From Tetrahymena elliotti 4EA (taxonomy: Eukaryota > Ciliophora > Oligohymenophorea > Hymenostomatida > Tetrahymenidae), in the NCBI GenBank assembly GCA_000231825.2, contig JH720352.1, positions 381,436 through 445,435 of the forward strand: 64,000 nucleotides of DNA. Direction: 5' to 3'. The first letter of the stretch is position 1, and every line of letters begins with the position of its first letter. The notes under the pieces are model-generated. The model made no database searches. It saw nothing but the letters and a program-made list of their open reading frames with translations, and was not told where the DNA came from. This document shows, piece by piece, positions 13,807 to 25,394 of this stretch. The position numbers and the translations under genes were made by a program.

Positions 13807-16800
13807 ATGAATAAAACTTAAAAGGTTGTATTATTTTCTTTAGGAGGATTAGCTGCTTTGGCAGGTACATATTATTATTTCAGGTAACGCAAGCTAAATA
13901 GTTAGACGTATGGCTATTTGCTAAATCAGTTTAAGATAGAATTCTTCAAGGTAGACATATTGAAGCTAGCAAATATGCAATTTAAGTTTGAGTAGCTATT
14001 TGTAAAAGCCACTATGGATGATAGTGGTTAAACCATTATTGAAAGATTATAATATAAAGGCAGTTAAAGCGAAGAAGAATTATAAAAAATAGATTGCTGT
14101 AACTAGCATTTAAAGAATGGAGCTGCCTACTATGAATGTTTTGATTGTTCTATTGTTAGATAGGAAATAGCAAAATCTAATAAAAAAAGTGAAGAATAAT
14201 GCATTTACTTAACAGTATGTGAAGATTGCTTTGATATCTAAAAGCATAAAGGTCATAATTATGCAAGGCATCAAGCTTCAAATGAAGAGATTTTTAGATG
14301 CAGCTGTGGTGATATGGCTTTTATGAATAAAGAAAGCTTTTGCTAAAAGCATTTAGGATTTTAGGATCTTGTAAAAGTTTTTGAAGAGGAAGAATAAAAG
14401 GATCCAAGATTGTGGAAATAGCTTGAGAATTTCTTTCAAGATTTATTCCATATAGCATTTGATACTGCAAGTATTTTGTTATACAATACCATAATGAGGT
14501 AATAAAATAAGACTAGATCAATACAAGCTCACTTGAATACATTTTTAGATTTTATCTTTGATAAAATAAATGAAATCATAGAATTGAATAAGTGTTCAAT
14601 GGTATTCTTTACTCGCTTATTTTAAAAGACTTTAGTGAAGCCTATATCACTTTTATTAGAAAGAAAAAAAATGGATGAATCAGATTTTTTCCGCTGGAGA
14701 TTGACTATCTTAAAAAAGAGTAAAATTAACAATGATCTTTCTATCTTAGATTATATTATGGTTTTTTCTAAATTGACTGACTTAAAGATTGACTAAAAAA
14801 TAGCTAATTTAATTAGGAATTTAATCAAAGTTGAGAATTCTTTTCGTTGCTATTTTTCTGAGAGATTCTTCAAGTTCATTTTCTTTACTTTCAAATCAGA
14901 AAAATAGTATATTTAATAACTCTAATAAGAAGTAGTAAAGGCTGTTTTACCACCATTAGCTCACATGATGATAGAGCAAGTTTCTTTGATGAGTGTATTT
15001 GTTCATTTGGTTGAGAAGCTTGGTGAAGAAATATTCACTCCACTTGACTTATTCAATGAGTATTTAGAAACTAAACCTCGACAAGTCATGGAAAATGACG
15101 AAGTCATTTATCTTTTGTTCAATATTTGCTTCGAAATGTTAAAGCAAATTACCATGCTGAAAATAATCCTTCCTAAATTTTATAAGCAAATGATAGACAA
15201 ATATTTTAATATTTCTTACCTGATGTTTTTCAGAAATTCGATTGTATTTAAGAAAGAAAAATATTAAAAAGATACTTTCATCTAAAATATTGATCAAGTT
15301 TGTGAATCTCTTCATCTATAAACATTAGAGCCTCAAGTAATTCTCTGCTTTATAAATATATACGAGGGTGTTCTTTTGATGGAAGATGAAAAGCTAGTTT
15401 AAGAAATTATTCCTTATATTTGTTAGGTTTTCAGTAAACTAACTTTAACTGCCTATTTGAGACTGAATGAGTTCTTCTAAAAGGATCTTTGCTTTATTAG
15501 TTTGTCAGCTTCTTTGGTTTCTTAATTACCACTTTTGATTGCACTCTCGGAAAGAAAAATGTTTACAAAGAATGTTATTGATAATTTCTTTGAAAAGAAT
15601 TTTAAATATTCAATTAGGGTATTACAAGAGGATAGTGAAGAAGAAGCAGAGAAAAAAAGATAAGAAAATAAAGATTTATTGATAACTGCTATACACACTC
15701 TGTTAAATAGCTTTATAACAGTTAATAGCTAGACTCTTTTCTTCTTGGAAATGAAACTTGTATAAAAAATGGTTAACTTAAACTCTTATGATGGATAAAG
15801 AATATCTAGTATAATTACCTACACTTTTGATTACTTATTTTCTCCTTAAAACAGAGTATTTGATTTTTTTACTCTTTCATATTAGCTCATCTCCCTTGCA
15901 GTTAAAGAAGATATTATCCTCTCAAATAGTATGCTTTATTTAAGATAAATATCATTCTATAAGGTTATTAAGCAATCTCCATAAATGGTATTTTTAACTA
16001 CAGATGCTACATAGAATGTTGCATAAATGTTTATAGACTCAACTCCATTTATCAATGCCTTTTTTAACAACTTAGAGTTATTCTTCCCAGAGTTTAAATA
16101 AAAGAACATCCATTCAGTATATGATAAAAAAGAAGATCAATAATAAGTTGAATAAGTAGAGCACGAAGAGGAGAAAAAAGAAGAATTAAAAACAGAATAA
16201 AAGAACCCATTCATGAAAGTAGATGATGTAGAAGTTTACAAACAAAATATGCATTAAATAATTATCTCAGTAATCTAAGCAGCAGAAAGATAAAAAATGT
16301 TTATAAAAGATATTGATATGTTCTGTAAAGTTTGTCTTCACTATCCACAAAATCTTTTATAATATGCCTAATAAATTTGTAAAACATAGAATAATTAAAA
16401 TTTAACTGAAAGTGATGATATCATTCTACTTTAGTAATACGAAAAAGATTATTTCCCTAAAAATTTCATGAGAAAGTACTCAGAGACTTAAAGACCTATT
16501 GAATTTTTGCAAAGTAAATCAGAGCTAATTATCTTTCCTTACTTTGGCTCTAACTTTGAACTTTAAGGCTTTTTCTAATACTAAATTGATCTTATTGAAA
16601 GAGTTTTGATCAATTTTAGATATCAGTTAGAGTTAATTGAGTAGCTAACTTAAGACTCAGAATATCATCATATTTCATTCTTTTTCTGCATATAAATTTA
16701 CTTTACATTAAAATTCCTTAAATCAAATTAAATTTCCAAAGATTAAAATGAAGAAAGGTAAAAAGTTCTTTCTTTGATTTTAGATCTCTACAAGAAAGAA

Positions 16801-16944
16801 GAAATTATTCAATATTTAAAGAAATAAATTGATTTAGAGCTCAATTCATCTAAAAAGCAATTGACTAACCTCAGCGAAAAATAAATTTTAAAAGAATTTT
16901 TAGTTTTATTAGATGAAATTAATGGAATTTAATAAGAACAATGA
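13807..16944 (+). CDS. UBR-box zinc-finger protein with N-terminal membrane anchor
   Basis: Single exon, 1045 aa, TGA at 16942-16944. I chose ATG 13807; the ATG at 13800 is out of frame and stops early. Residues 7-25 (VVLFSLGGLAALAGTYYYF) form a transmembrane helix, followed by basic residues. Residues about 95-180 are a UBR box: the Cys/His series runs DCCNQH...ECFDC...VCEDC...HKGHNY...CSCG...FCQKH, which binds two to three zinc ions and reads N-terminal degrons in E3 ligases. The remaining ~850 aa is helical, with an acidic/basic linker near bases 16110-16200, and is unlike any domain I can name. No RING or HECT motif was found, so it may recruit a separate ligase or act as a membrane-tethered adaptor. 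The domain call is firm; the role is inferred. Confidence 0.88.
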
Positions 16945-18265
16945 AGTTACTTTATATAGTTTAAAAGTGCATTTATTTTTAAATTAAAAGTATTTTATTT
17001 TAAATTTAATGTATATTTTATTTAAAAGTATCTTATTTCACTAAAAATCTTTGAATCAAAAATTCTAATAATTATCATCATTAAATAATAAAAAATGTTG
17101 AAAATTGTAAACAAATTCTAACATTTTGCCTTAACTATCTTTAAATTTATTTTAAATTATATAAAAAAATATAGAAATGGATAAAAAATTTTGATTAAGA
17201 TTGATAAATGTTTTTTTTTTTTAAATATTACTTTTGTTAAGTTTCTAAATTTTATTTTATCATTTTTTATTATTTTAGTAATTAATAATTTTTTAATTAA
17301 TTGTATTCCTCAAAAAATAAAAATGATATTTTACTTATACAAACAAAATAGACACCTTATTTATTTTCTCCTATTCCATGAACTGGAAAAAAACAATAAT
17401 AACATTTCTTAGAGAAAAATAATAAATGAATGTAATTTTTTGCATCTCTTCTTAATATATTGTTATTATTAAGAATCAAATTGATTAAATTAACCACAAA
17501 TTTTTTGTAAAGCTGTAAATTAATTTCCTATTAAAAACTTTTTTTAATATTTTCCACAAACTAAATAAGATTAATGAAAAGAATAAAAAAGTTAGCTTTC
17601 AACCCAAAATATCTTTTTTAAACTCTAAGAAATCTGTTTATTTGAAAATTAACTATTTTTAGCTCATTTTTATGTATTTTCATAAATGTTCTTATTATCC
17701 TAAATTTTAATTATATCTCATTACTTTTTGAAAAAGTTAGAAAAGTTTAATTTTTTCCTTATTAGGTTTTACTGTGAACAAAAATTTATCTAAATTTTCT
17801 TTTTAATATTAAATCACAAAAAATTACAAAATAATTATTTTTTATTGAAACTAAAATAATTTTTTTATTAATTGAAAAGGATTTTAATTATAAAATTCCT
17901 TATGCCTCTTTTTATTTTACTTTTTAGTTAAGAGAAATTGTAAAAATTAAAATATACAAAGTTATTATTAAGATTAGGAATTCTGATTAGAAAAAAAAAA
18001 GGTAAGATACAAAAATTTGGTTGTATGACCAGAAGAAAAAGTAAAAATCAATTTTATCCAATATGTATGAATGATTTATATTTATCATAGATAAGTAATA
18101 CCTAAAAGAAAGTAAGTAAGATAAAAAAGTTTGGTAGTATGATCAGAATAAAAAGTAAAAATCAATTATATTTATTCCCTATGATTTTTATTAATCAGAG
18201 ATAATAAGAAAAAGAAACTATAAAAATTTATAAGAAAAAAATACATAAATATCATAATCAATAAA
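16945..18265. other. intergenic, 5' part of a segmental duplication
   Basis: No gene supported. From about 17350 onward the sequence aligns by eye with 22040 onward upstream of the second secreted-protein gene (shared anchors include the CCACAAATTTTT and AAAATCAATT stretches). The reading frame at 17191-17412 is low-complexity Phe/Ile/Asn and not believed. Confidence 0.5.
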
Positions 18266-18790
18266 ATGATTAAAATTCTATTTTTAGCAGTTCTTTGCAT
18301 TTCAGCTTTCTAAGTTCAAGCTGATTGCCTAGATTTTTATTATGGTGTTGAATAAGATTAACCTTTTGCTACTGGCTATGATTATATTAACTATTATAAT
18401 GACAACGGAGAATACTATGGTGGACTAGATTATGAATCTCATATTAATTAGTATGATAATGGTACTTATGTTGCTAAAGGAACATACAAGATATCCTTAG
18501 GTGTCTAAGTTTTCAACTAATACTTACATTGCAGAAATGTTTATTCTAAACAGATCTCTTCTGAAGATTTTACTTATGAAAGACAAGGCTTCAGATCTCT
18601 TTCTCAAATTGGATAGAAGTTCACTCAATAAGAAGTTTAACCAAACTATAACATAACCTTGAAATCCTTGTTACAAAGTGTTGTCTCCTAATACATTTAA
18701 GAAAATCCAGTTGTTAACCCATATATTTTAGATACTTTAGAATAATTTCCTAACACAGTTCAAACTAATCAAAATTCTTAATAATATTGA
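18266..18790 (+). CDS. Small secreted protein, copy 1
   Basis: Single exon, 174 aa. ATG 18266 opens a clear signal peptide (MIKILFLAVLCISAFQVQA) followed by a Tyr/Asp/Asn-rich mature protein (YYGVEQDQPF, NDNGEYYGGLDYES) with two cysteines (ADCLD, LHCRN) and a Gln-rich C-terminus ending SQQY. No transmembrane helix beyond the signal and no known domain recognised. Its near-twin lies at 22888-23412. Differences are concentrated in residues about 78-106, while the signal peptide, N-terminal third and most of the C-terminal third barely differ. Probably secreted or stored in a vesicle; function unknown. Confidence 0.85.
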
Positions 18791-18989
18791 AAGAATAAAC
18801 AAAAAAACAAACTATTATAAACTTTGTTGTTACATTTTATATAAATTAGAATTATACTAAAAATATTTTATAAAAATAAAACTTAAAATTAGCCAGTGTT
18901 TTTTCATTGATTTTTATTTTGAGAATTTGTTTTACTGCTAATTTTAATTTTTGTTTGCTATTTTTCAAATAAAATATTATTTTTACTCT

Positions 18990-19130
18990 ACATTTTTAAA
19001 TGTAGTAAATATAATAAGCTTGATTTCTCATAAGTATCTCAGAACACCCTAATCTGCCTACATAAGCATTCATAATAAGATTAAGAAAAGACTAGAGAAA
19101 AATTAAAATTAAATTTTATTATTGTCTTTT
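18990..19130 (-). pseudogene. relic of the 5' end of the MFS-like transporter gene
   Basis: Read on the minus strand, this stretch resembles the first ~110 bases of the transporter gene at 24042-25394: the AAAATTTAATTTTTATTCT start region, the CTCTAG block, and a later GGCAG...GATGCTTATG-like stretch. It is not a functional reading frame. A comparable but weaker match lies downstream of the second secreted gene at about 23600-23690. Alignment was by eye only. Confidence 0.45.
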
Positions 19131-19552
19131 ATCAACAAGTTAATAAAATCAGCTATTTAATAATATGTAATGGGGTTAAAATAAAATTTTTAAAGCCTTT
19201 TTCATCTAACAAGTTTTTTTAATCAAAATAATAAATTTTAAGATATAATCAATATTTTGATAAGTTAGATAGATACTTTATTTTATTTTTAAATCAAAAA
19301 AAAGAGATTAGTGAATTAATAAATAAATTAATTATTAGAGATTTAATTTAGAAATTATTTACTCAAAAGAAAAAGTAAGCATAATTTTTAGAAGAATAAG
19401 ACAAAAGTCGTATTTGTGAATTCAAGTAAAATTAAAAAATATAGATAATTTTTCAATATTATTAGAGGGTGTAGAGAATAGGCAAATTTATTTATTAAAG
19501 CTGTTCTAAGAATAATTTGAATACACTTAAAGAGTATCCGATCATCTAAAAT

Positions 19553-20161
19553 ATGGATTTTCTTTTCTTTTAGTAATTAAACAGTAATTTTTTATAAAAT
19601 AAGTTTTTAAATAACATTTTTAAAAAACTCTAATTACTTAATCTTTCAAAATATGTATTTATAAAAACAATTTATATTTTAGTTCTATCTTTCCTATTAT
19701 CATTTTTTTAATTTATCATTAAACATTTGTTTATCTTGAGTTCCTCTCAAACTAAATAAAGAAAGAAAATCAAGTAATTAAAATTCTTATATAAATTTCT
19801 ATTAGAATCAGAAAATCAAATAAATTAATAATGTATTCTCATCAATCATTTGAATTCTTTAATATAGGTACTCAAATTCTTTGTTGTTTTGATTTAATAT
19901 GAAGAATGTATAAATTATAAAAAGAAAGATAAAAAATTAACCTTCAATGAAGATGTTATTTTTGAAAAATTACTACTTTCAATTATTAGAAAAGATATTA
20001 ATTTAAAAAGAAAAACATCCGACTCTTCTCAAAATTTTATATCCATTAATAGCTTTGAATAAAATTTAGATAATAATTCAATTTTTTTAAATCTTAAAGA
20101 TAAAATTGTTTTTATTTTTTCAAAAAATATTTATTTAAAAGGAACTTATTTTTTCTATTGA
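19553..20161 (+). CDS. possible hypothetical protein
   Basis: In the ciliate code this frame runs open from about 18910 to TGA 20159-20161. The first ATG that gives a usable protein is 19553 (202 aa). It has a hydrophobic segment (YILVLSFLLSFF), then a polar region (RKDINLKRKTSDSSQNF, FEQNLDNNSIF). The composition is mixed enough to look like protein. Against it: no domain is recognised, it lies in a duplicated and repeat-rich area, and with one stop codon in AT-rich DNA long open frames arise by chance. Treat as unproven. Confidence 0.25.
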
Positions 20162-22887
20162 AAAAATGAACCTTTCTTACACAGGTTTGATTGAATACAT
20201 TTATTTTGTTTAGAATTCATAGATTTTTTTACTTAATTATAAATTCAGCGTGAATAGATAGAAAGTGAGAATTAATAAAAAAGGAAAAGGTTAATATGTT
20301 ATTTACATAATTTGATATTGTTTAGAAAATTTTATGAATACAAATGTAAAATTGTATAGAAATAAAATGAAAATTAAAACAAGAAATAAAACATTATTTA
20401 TCAAATTAAATTTTCTTTTAAAAAAATTATATTTGCTTTCATAGAATAGAATGTAAAAAAGTGTAATCAATAAATTTAATTTATAATTTATTGGAAAGTT
20501 TTCAAAATTACTTTGTTTGATAACTCTTTTCATCATAAAATTTTATTGAATTTTTCAGATAAAAAATTGAGGGAGCTAATTAATTATCAAATTATGGTTT
20601 CCAAATCCATTAAAATAGTGATAAAACTATTTCTTTGTAAGAAATAACTAAGAGTTTTACCTGTAGTTAAGCAATTACTTTTTAATATTTTAATTCTAAA
20701 ATTTTTAGGAAAATATTTAGAGAAGAAATGAAAAATTCTAAAAAAATTATTGGTTTTAATATTTAGTTTGCTTAAATATATCAATAATAATGACAAAAAT
20801 TAAAAATGAATATTTTTTGTATTTATAAGTTATTTTACTTTCATTTAATTATAAAATTTAGCATTTTTTTTATTTAATATTTTTTCAACTTTTTTGATTG
20901 CAAAATCTTTAAACAATTTTTACAAGCATTTATTTTGAATTACAAATAATTTAACTCATCAAATCTTCAAAATAAATTTAATTAAATTTGTAATTACAAA
21001 ATTGTTCTTTTTAATTATGCATATTTATCAGAGATTAACTAAAATCTTTCTTAATAAAAATTATTTCTAACAATTTTTTAAAAATGATGTAAGTATCATT
21101 AACAAAAAGTGTTAGTAATTTTACTTAAAATTTCAGGGTAATTTACTTTAATATTATTTTCTTGAGTGATAGATATCATCAAACTAAACATATTAAGCTG
21201 CATTTTCTATCTAAAAAAGCTTCAATTAAATTAGCATTTCAACATATATCTTTGTATAGAAATCTAGTAAAATAAACAAAAGAGTTAAAACTATTATTAA
21301 AGCAACAAATAACATAATTTTGGATTTGCTTCATTGTGTACAGACTTATTGATATAGTTATTAATGATATCTATTAAGATAAGAAGGAGAAACCCTTTTC
21401 CAAATTTCAATTATGAAAATAAATGATAAAATTACATTTAAATTAAAATTAAGGATATTATTAAGGTTAAAAACAAAAATAAATTAAATTAAATTCATCA
21501 CTTGTAATTTTTCATGATAATAATAGAGGTAGCTGATAGAAATTAAAGCTGATCAGAGACATGGCTAATCAAAAATAGTATCCAATCATCTAAAAAATAT
21601 AAAAGAGATTTTCTTTTATTATGGTAATTTAAGAGAATCAATTTTAGAATATAGATTAGAGTCTTAAAAAATATTCTATGTGTTTAATCTTTAAATGATT
21701 TATCAATAAATTAATATAAAATAATTATATATATAGATATGATAAATCCGAAGGTTTTTGCTATATAAAGAAAGAGCTGGATAATAATATGTATTGTGTG
21801 GAGAAAAAGTTTAGGGTCACTTGAGTTTAGGAATTCTGAGCTCGTTCACGTATTTCTACATATATGATATGATTTGGTAAAATAGATCACTTCTTACATA
21901 ACTAAAAATTTCATGGTGAATTTACATTTTCTTATTTAAAATATTTACCCGCATTTAAAACTGCTTCAAATTTGTTTGAACTATTTCTTGGGTAGTAAAT
22001 TTAAGGTATATTAAATGTTATCATATAGTCATTATCTATCTTGTTAATTTTCTACTATCGCATGAACAGGAAATAAAAATTATAGCATTTCTTTAGCAAA
22101 ATAATAATGAAATGTAAATATTTTCAATATCTCTTAAGATATTATTATTTTGCCATTAATAATTAAATTTATTCAATTTAGCCACAAATTTTTAGTCAAG
22201 ATTTTAACTTACTAACCTGCTCCACAAATCTGATAAATAAAATTTACCCGCTAAATAGGATTTACAAGAATAATAATAAAACTTGCTTTACTTACAATAT
22301 TTATTTAAAACTCTAAGACTGTATTATTGAAAGTTAAACATTATTAGCTTATTTTTATGTGTTTTCAAAAATATTTTTATTTTTAGAAATTCTCGTTTTA
22401 CTTTAAATTCTTATTATTTTTTAGAAAAAGATAGAACTGTTTAAAAATACCCCATAATATTTTTAAATACAAATTTATAATTTCCTATTTTTTTCATACA
22501 AACAAAAACTAATAGGAAATAAAAATTTATCTAATTTTACTTTTTAAATTTGTCAAGATAAAAAATTACAATATTATTATTTTCATAATTATTATTTCAA
22601 CTAAAATAATTTTTTAATTCAAAAGAATGTAAATAATTAAATTCATTGCTTGCTTGTATGTATTATTTTTTATTTCAGAAAATCAAAAGTTGGAAAGTTA
22701 TTATTAAGATTAGGGAATCTGAATAGAAGAAAAAATTTGATGAAAAATTTGATTATATGATGAGAAGAAAAAGAAAAAATCAATTATCTCAATTACCTAT
22801 GAATTATATCTTTAGAGAATATGTAAAATAAATTATAATCAATTAATTACAAAAACATAAATAAAATATCATAAAAAATAAAATCAA
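20162..22887. other. intergenic with transporter-gene relic and dispersed repeats
   Basis: No intact gene. About 21150-21420 looks like a decayed copy of the 3' half of the transporter gene. About 21520-21620 carries a dispersed repeat (GCTGATCAG... followed by AGTATCCAATCAT) also seen near 19440-19560, 25750-25810 and 25930-25990. From about 22040 the sequence is the second copy of the 17350 duplication. A somewhat GC-richer patch at 21770-21870 is unexplained; it does not fold as a tRNA. Confidence 0.5.
21150..21420 (-). pseudogene. relic of the MFS-like transporter gene (3' half)
   Basis: On the minus strand the segment aligns with 24290-24490 of the intact transporter gene. Shared blocks include the ISMSLY region (here ISISLY), CTTCTCCTT, and the AGACTTATTGATATAG / AGACTCATTGATATGG pair on the plus strand. 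Frame changes and indels interrupt any reading frame. It is decayed and not expected to encode protein. Confidence 0.6.
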
Positions 22888-23930
22888 ATGATTAAAATTC
22901 TATTTTTAGCAGTTCTTTGCATTTCAGCTTTCTAAGTTCAAGCTGATTGCCTAGATTTTTATTATGGTGTTGAATAAGATTAACCTTTTGCTACTGGATA
23001 TGATTATATTAACTATTATAATGACAACGGAGAATACTATGGTGGACTAGACTATGAATCTCATATTAATTAGTATGATAATGGTACTTATGTTGCTAAA
23101 GGAACATACAAGATATCCGTCTCGTTATAAGTTTTCAATTAGTACTTAGATTGTAGAAGTGTATATTCTAGAAAGATCTCTACTGAGGATTACGCTTATG
23201 AAAGACAAGGCTTCAGATCTCCTTCTCAAATTGGATAGAATTTCACTCAATAAGAAGTTTAACCAAACTATAACATAACCTTGAAATCCTTGTTACAAAG
23301 TGTTGTCTCCTAATACATTTAAGAAAGTCCAGTTGTTAAGCCATATATTTTGGATACTTTAGAATAATTTGCTAACTCAGTTCAAACTAATCAAAATTCT
23401 TAATAATATTGAAAGAATAAACAAAAAAACAAACTATTATAAACTTTGTTGTTACATTTTATATAAATTAAAATTATACTTAAAATATTTTATAAAAACA
23501 AAACTTAAAATCAAACAGTCTTTTTTCATTAATTTTTATTTTGAATATTTATTTTACTGTTTGTTTGTGCTTGTTATTCTTTAGATAAAATATTACTTTT
23601 AGAAATACCTCTCCTTCTTTCAACTCCATTCCTAATAGGATTAAGTATAAAGAATAAAATAAAATTTTATTATCACATTACATTGTCTTTTTTTAATAAG
23701 TAAAATCAGCAAATTAATAAAATAGTATGTGATTAAAAGACAATTATAAAAATTCTTCACTTTTTTAATTAAAAATAATAAATTTTAGGATATAATCATT
23801 ATTCTGATAAAACAGATACTTAATTGTATTCTTAACAAGAAAATATATGAGGGAATTAATTAATTATTTAGCGCATTTAATTATTTACTAGAAAGTTAAA
23901 TTTTTTAGAAGAATTACAAATTTTTGAATT
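22040..23930 (+). repeat. segmental duplication, copy 2 (partner 17350-19420)
   Basis: Direct-orientation copy of the block around the first secreted-protein gene. The coding region and immediate 3' flank (to about 23550) are nearly identical to copy 1; the 5' flank has drifted. It continues to about 23930 with recognisable but diverged sequence. Confidence 0.75.
22888..23412 (+). CDS. Small secreted protein, copy 2
   Basis: Single exon, 174 aa, the same length as copy 1. The signal peptide MIKILFLAVLCISAFQVQA is identical, and the next 58 residues differ at most by silent changes. The middle differs sharply: KISVSLQVFNQYLDCRSVYS here, KISLGVQVFNQYLHCRNVYS in copy 1, then RKISTEDYAY against KQISSEDFTY. 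The C-terminal third is again nearly identical (SPVVKPYILDTLEQFANSV against NPVVNPYILDTLEQFPNTV). Both cysteines are conserved. Function unknown; secretion is inferred from the signal peptide and the lack of any other hydrophobic segment. Confidence 0.85.
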
Positions 23931-24041
23931 AAAGTTAAGCTGATCATATTGAAATAAATAATTTGAAAATATCCAAATCACAATAAATTACTTACAAGAT
24001 AATTAAATGAATAAATTTTCTGTTAATAAAAATGCTTTCTT
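23413..24041. other. intergenic, no gene seen
   Basis: 3' flank of the second secreted gene (near-identical to 18791-18930) running into the 3' flank of the transporter gene. About 23600-23690 (minus) weakly resembles the start of the transporter gene. A short Lys/Leu/Phe-rich frame (23369-23584) overlaps the real gene and is not believed. Confidence 0.5.
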
Positions 24042-25394
24042 TCAAAAATTTTTTTAAAGTCCCATCTGTATCAACAACAAAATGAGTGTTATAATACTTA
24101 AAATTTGAGAAGAGTATTTTTGTTTTGCTCCATGTTATTCTTAGGCAGTATCATAGAAAAGATACTGGGTAATACTTCCTATCCAAAAACACATAAAGTA
24201 GGCTAAAACTTCAATATATTTAAGTTACTCTAGTGGCTAGACGAATAGCATAGAGCCAATGAATCCATAGTTGAATACTAGATAAATTACCACTGCAGCA
24301 TTTAGCAAATTTTGATCAGACTAAGTTAAGTCATCTTTATAAAAAAAAATTAGAAAAATTAACTTAGTGATTAGAACTATATGTAAAGCCACTAATAATA
24401 TAATTTTTCTTTTTTTCATTACCAAATACAGACTCATTGATATGGCTATTAATAGTATCAATTAAAAGGAGAAGTAAAGACCAAATTCGATTTTATCTGT
24501 GAAATCAAAAGAACTACCTTATATAAGCATCTAGTAATTTAAATAATCATATATTACACCAGAAAAAGTATCTTAAGTACCAACTAAAAAAGCTGTTATA
24601 AAAATCATGATTAACTTTTTTTATCTGTTCGTTTAAATGGGATAATTATTTTCATTCCTTTAAATAAGAATTACACTACTTGAACAAGAATTATCAGAAT
24701 CGTTAAAATCTAATTCTTAGTTTATATCATTAATGTAAGATTATTCGTAAATTAAGCTAGATATTCCTAATAAGCCTTGGTTATCTTTATTTCTTAGGTA
24801 AAATTAAAGAGTTTCCTTTCCTTTTTGTGAAAAAAGAAGTATTATACTTATTATTGATGAAGCACCAAAAAAATATGGTGTAAAGTTATCTTAGCTGTAT
24901 AAAATAAATAAACTAGAAAATACAGACGTACTTTGATTTTTTTAAGACTATGAGTAAGTTAACCAGAAATAGTATGATACTCCTATCCCTAAGAAAATAT
25001 AAGAAAGAATAGAAGATTTTCTCTGATCTTTTCTTAAGAGATTCTCATTAGCATAAATGGGATAGATTAAAAAACAAAATCCTCCAGTAAATAAGTAACC
25101 ATAAATTCTAAATTCATTAGTACTATTCAAAGCAATTATCATCATTAGTACTTAGAGAAACTCTGGAAACATAAGAAAGTGGTTTCTTGAAAGATTTTAG
25201 CTTTTGAAAGATACTGCTAAAACAGAACCTAAAAAAAAAGTTCCTACATATTTATAATAAAGTGCCGAATCAATTAAGAAATAGTTATAAAATTAATTTT
25301 CCATAAGCATCAAAGAGTATGCTGCCTTGATCATTCCAAATAGAATTATGTAGAGTCTAGAGACAGAATAAAAATTAAATTTTATCATCATCAT
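24042..25394 (-). CDS. Twelve-helix membrane transporter, MFS-like
   Basis: Single exon, 450 aa, start at 25394 (MMMIKFNFYSVSRLYIILFG; the second and third ATGs are also possible), TGA at 24042-24044. I count six hydrophobic helices, a polar acidic loop (around YINDINQELDFNDSDN), then six more: the 6+6 plan of the major facilitator superfamily. Helices include FLGSVLAVSF, YLFTGGFCFLIYPIYA, SYIFLGIGVSYYFWL, then IMIFITAFLVGTQ, LILLIAISMSLYLVM, LHIVLITKLIFLIFFY and YFMCFWIGSITQYLF. The substrate is unknown. The MFS assignment rests on topology, not on a signature motif. Fragments of this gene recur at about 18990-19130 and 21150-21420. Confidence 0.8.

Larger units (their letters stand above)
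17350..19420 (+). repeat. segmental duplication, copy 1 (partner 22040-23930)
   Basis: About 2 kb in direct orientation, with a copy about 4.6 kb downstream. Identity is near complete across the small secreted-protein gene and the first ~120 bases of its 3' flank, and falls off gradually outside it. The downstream part (19010-19260) also resembles the 5' end of the transporter gene (25320-25480). Boundaries are estimated by eye. Confidence 0.75.

Noticed and set aside
17191..17412. Open frame of 73 aa on the plus strand
   Set aside because: Phe/Ile/Asn low-complexity sequence in an AT-rich spacer that is part of the duplication flank; no counterpart frame is kept in the second copy.
20303..20796. 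Two minus-strand open frames of about 70-77 aa
   Set aside because: They are in different frames, low-complexity, have no domain and lie in a decayed repeat region.
21770..21870. Possible tRNA in a GC-richer patch
   Set aside because: No T-arm consensus (GTTCRANNC) with pairing stem and no acceptor stem could be built.
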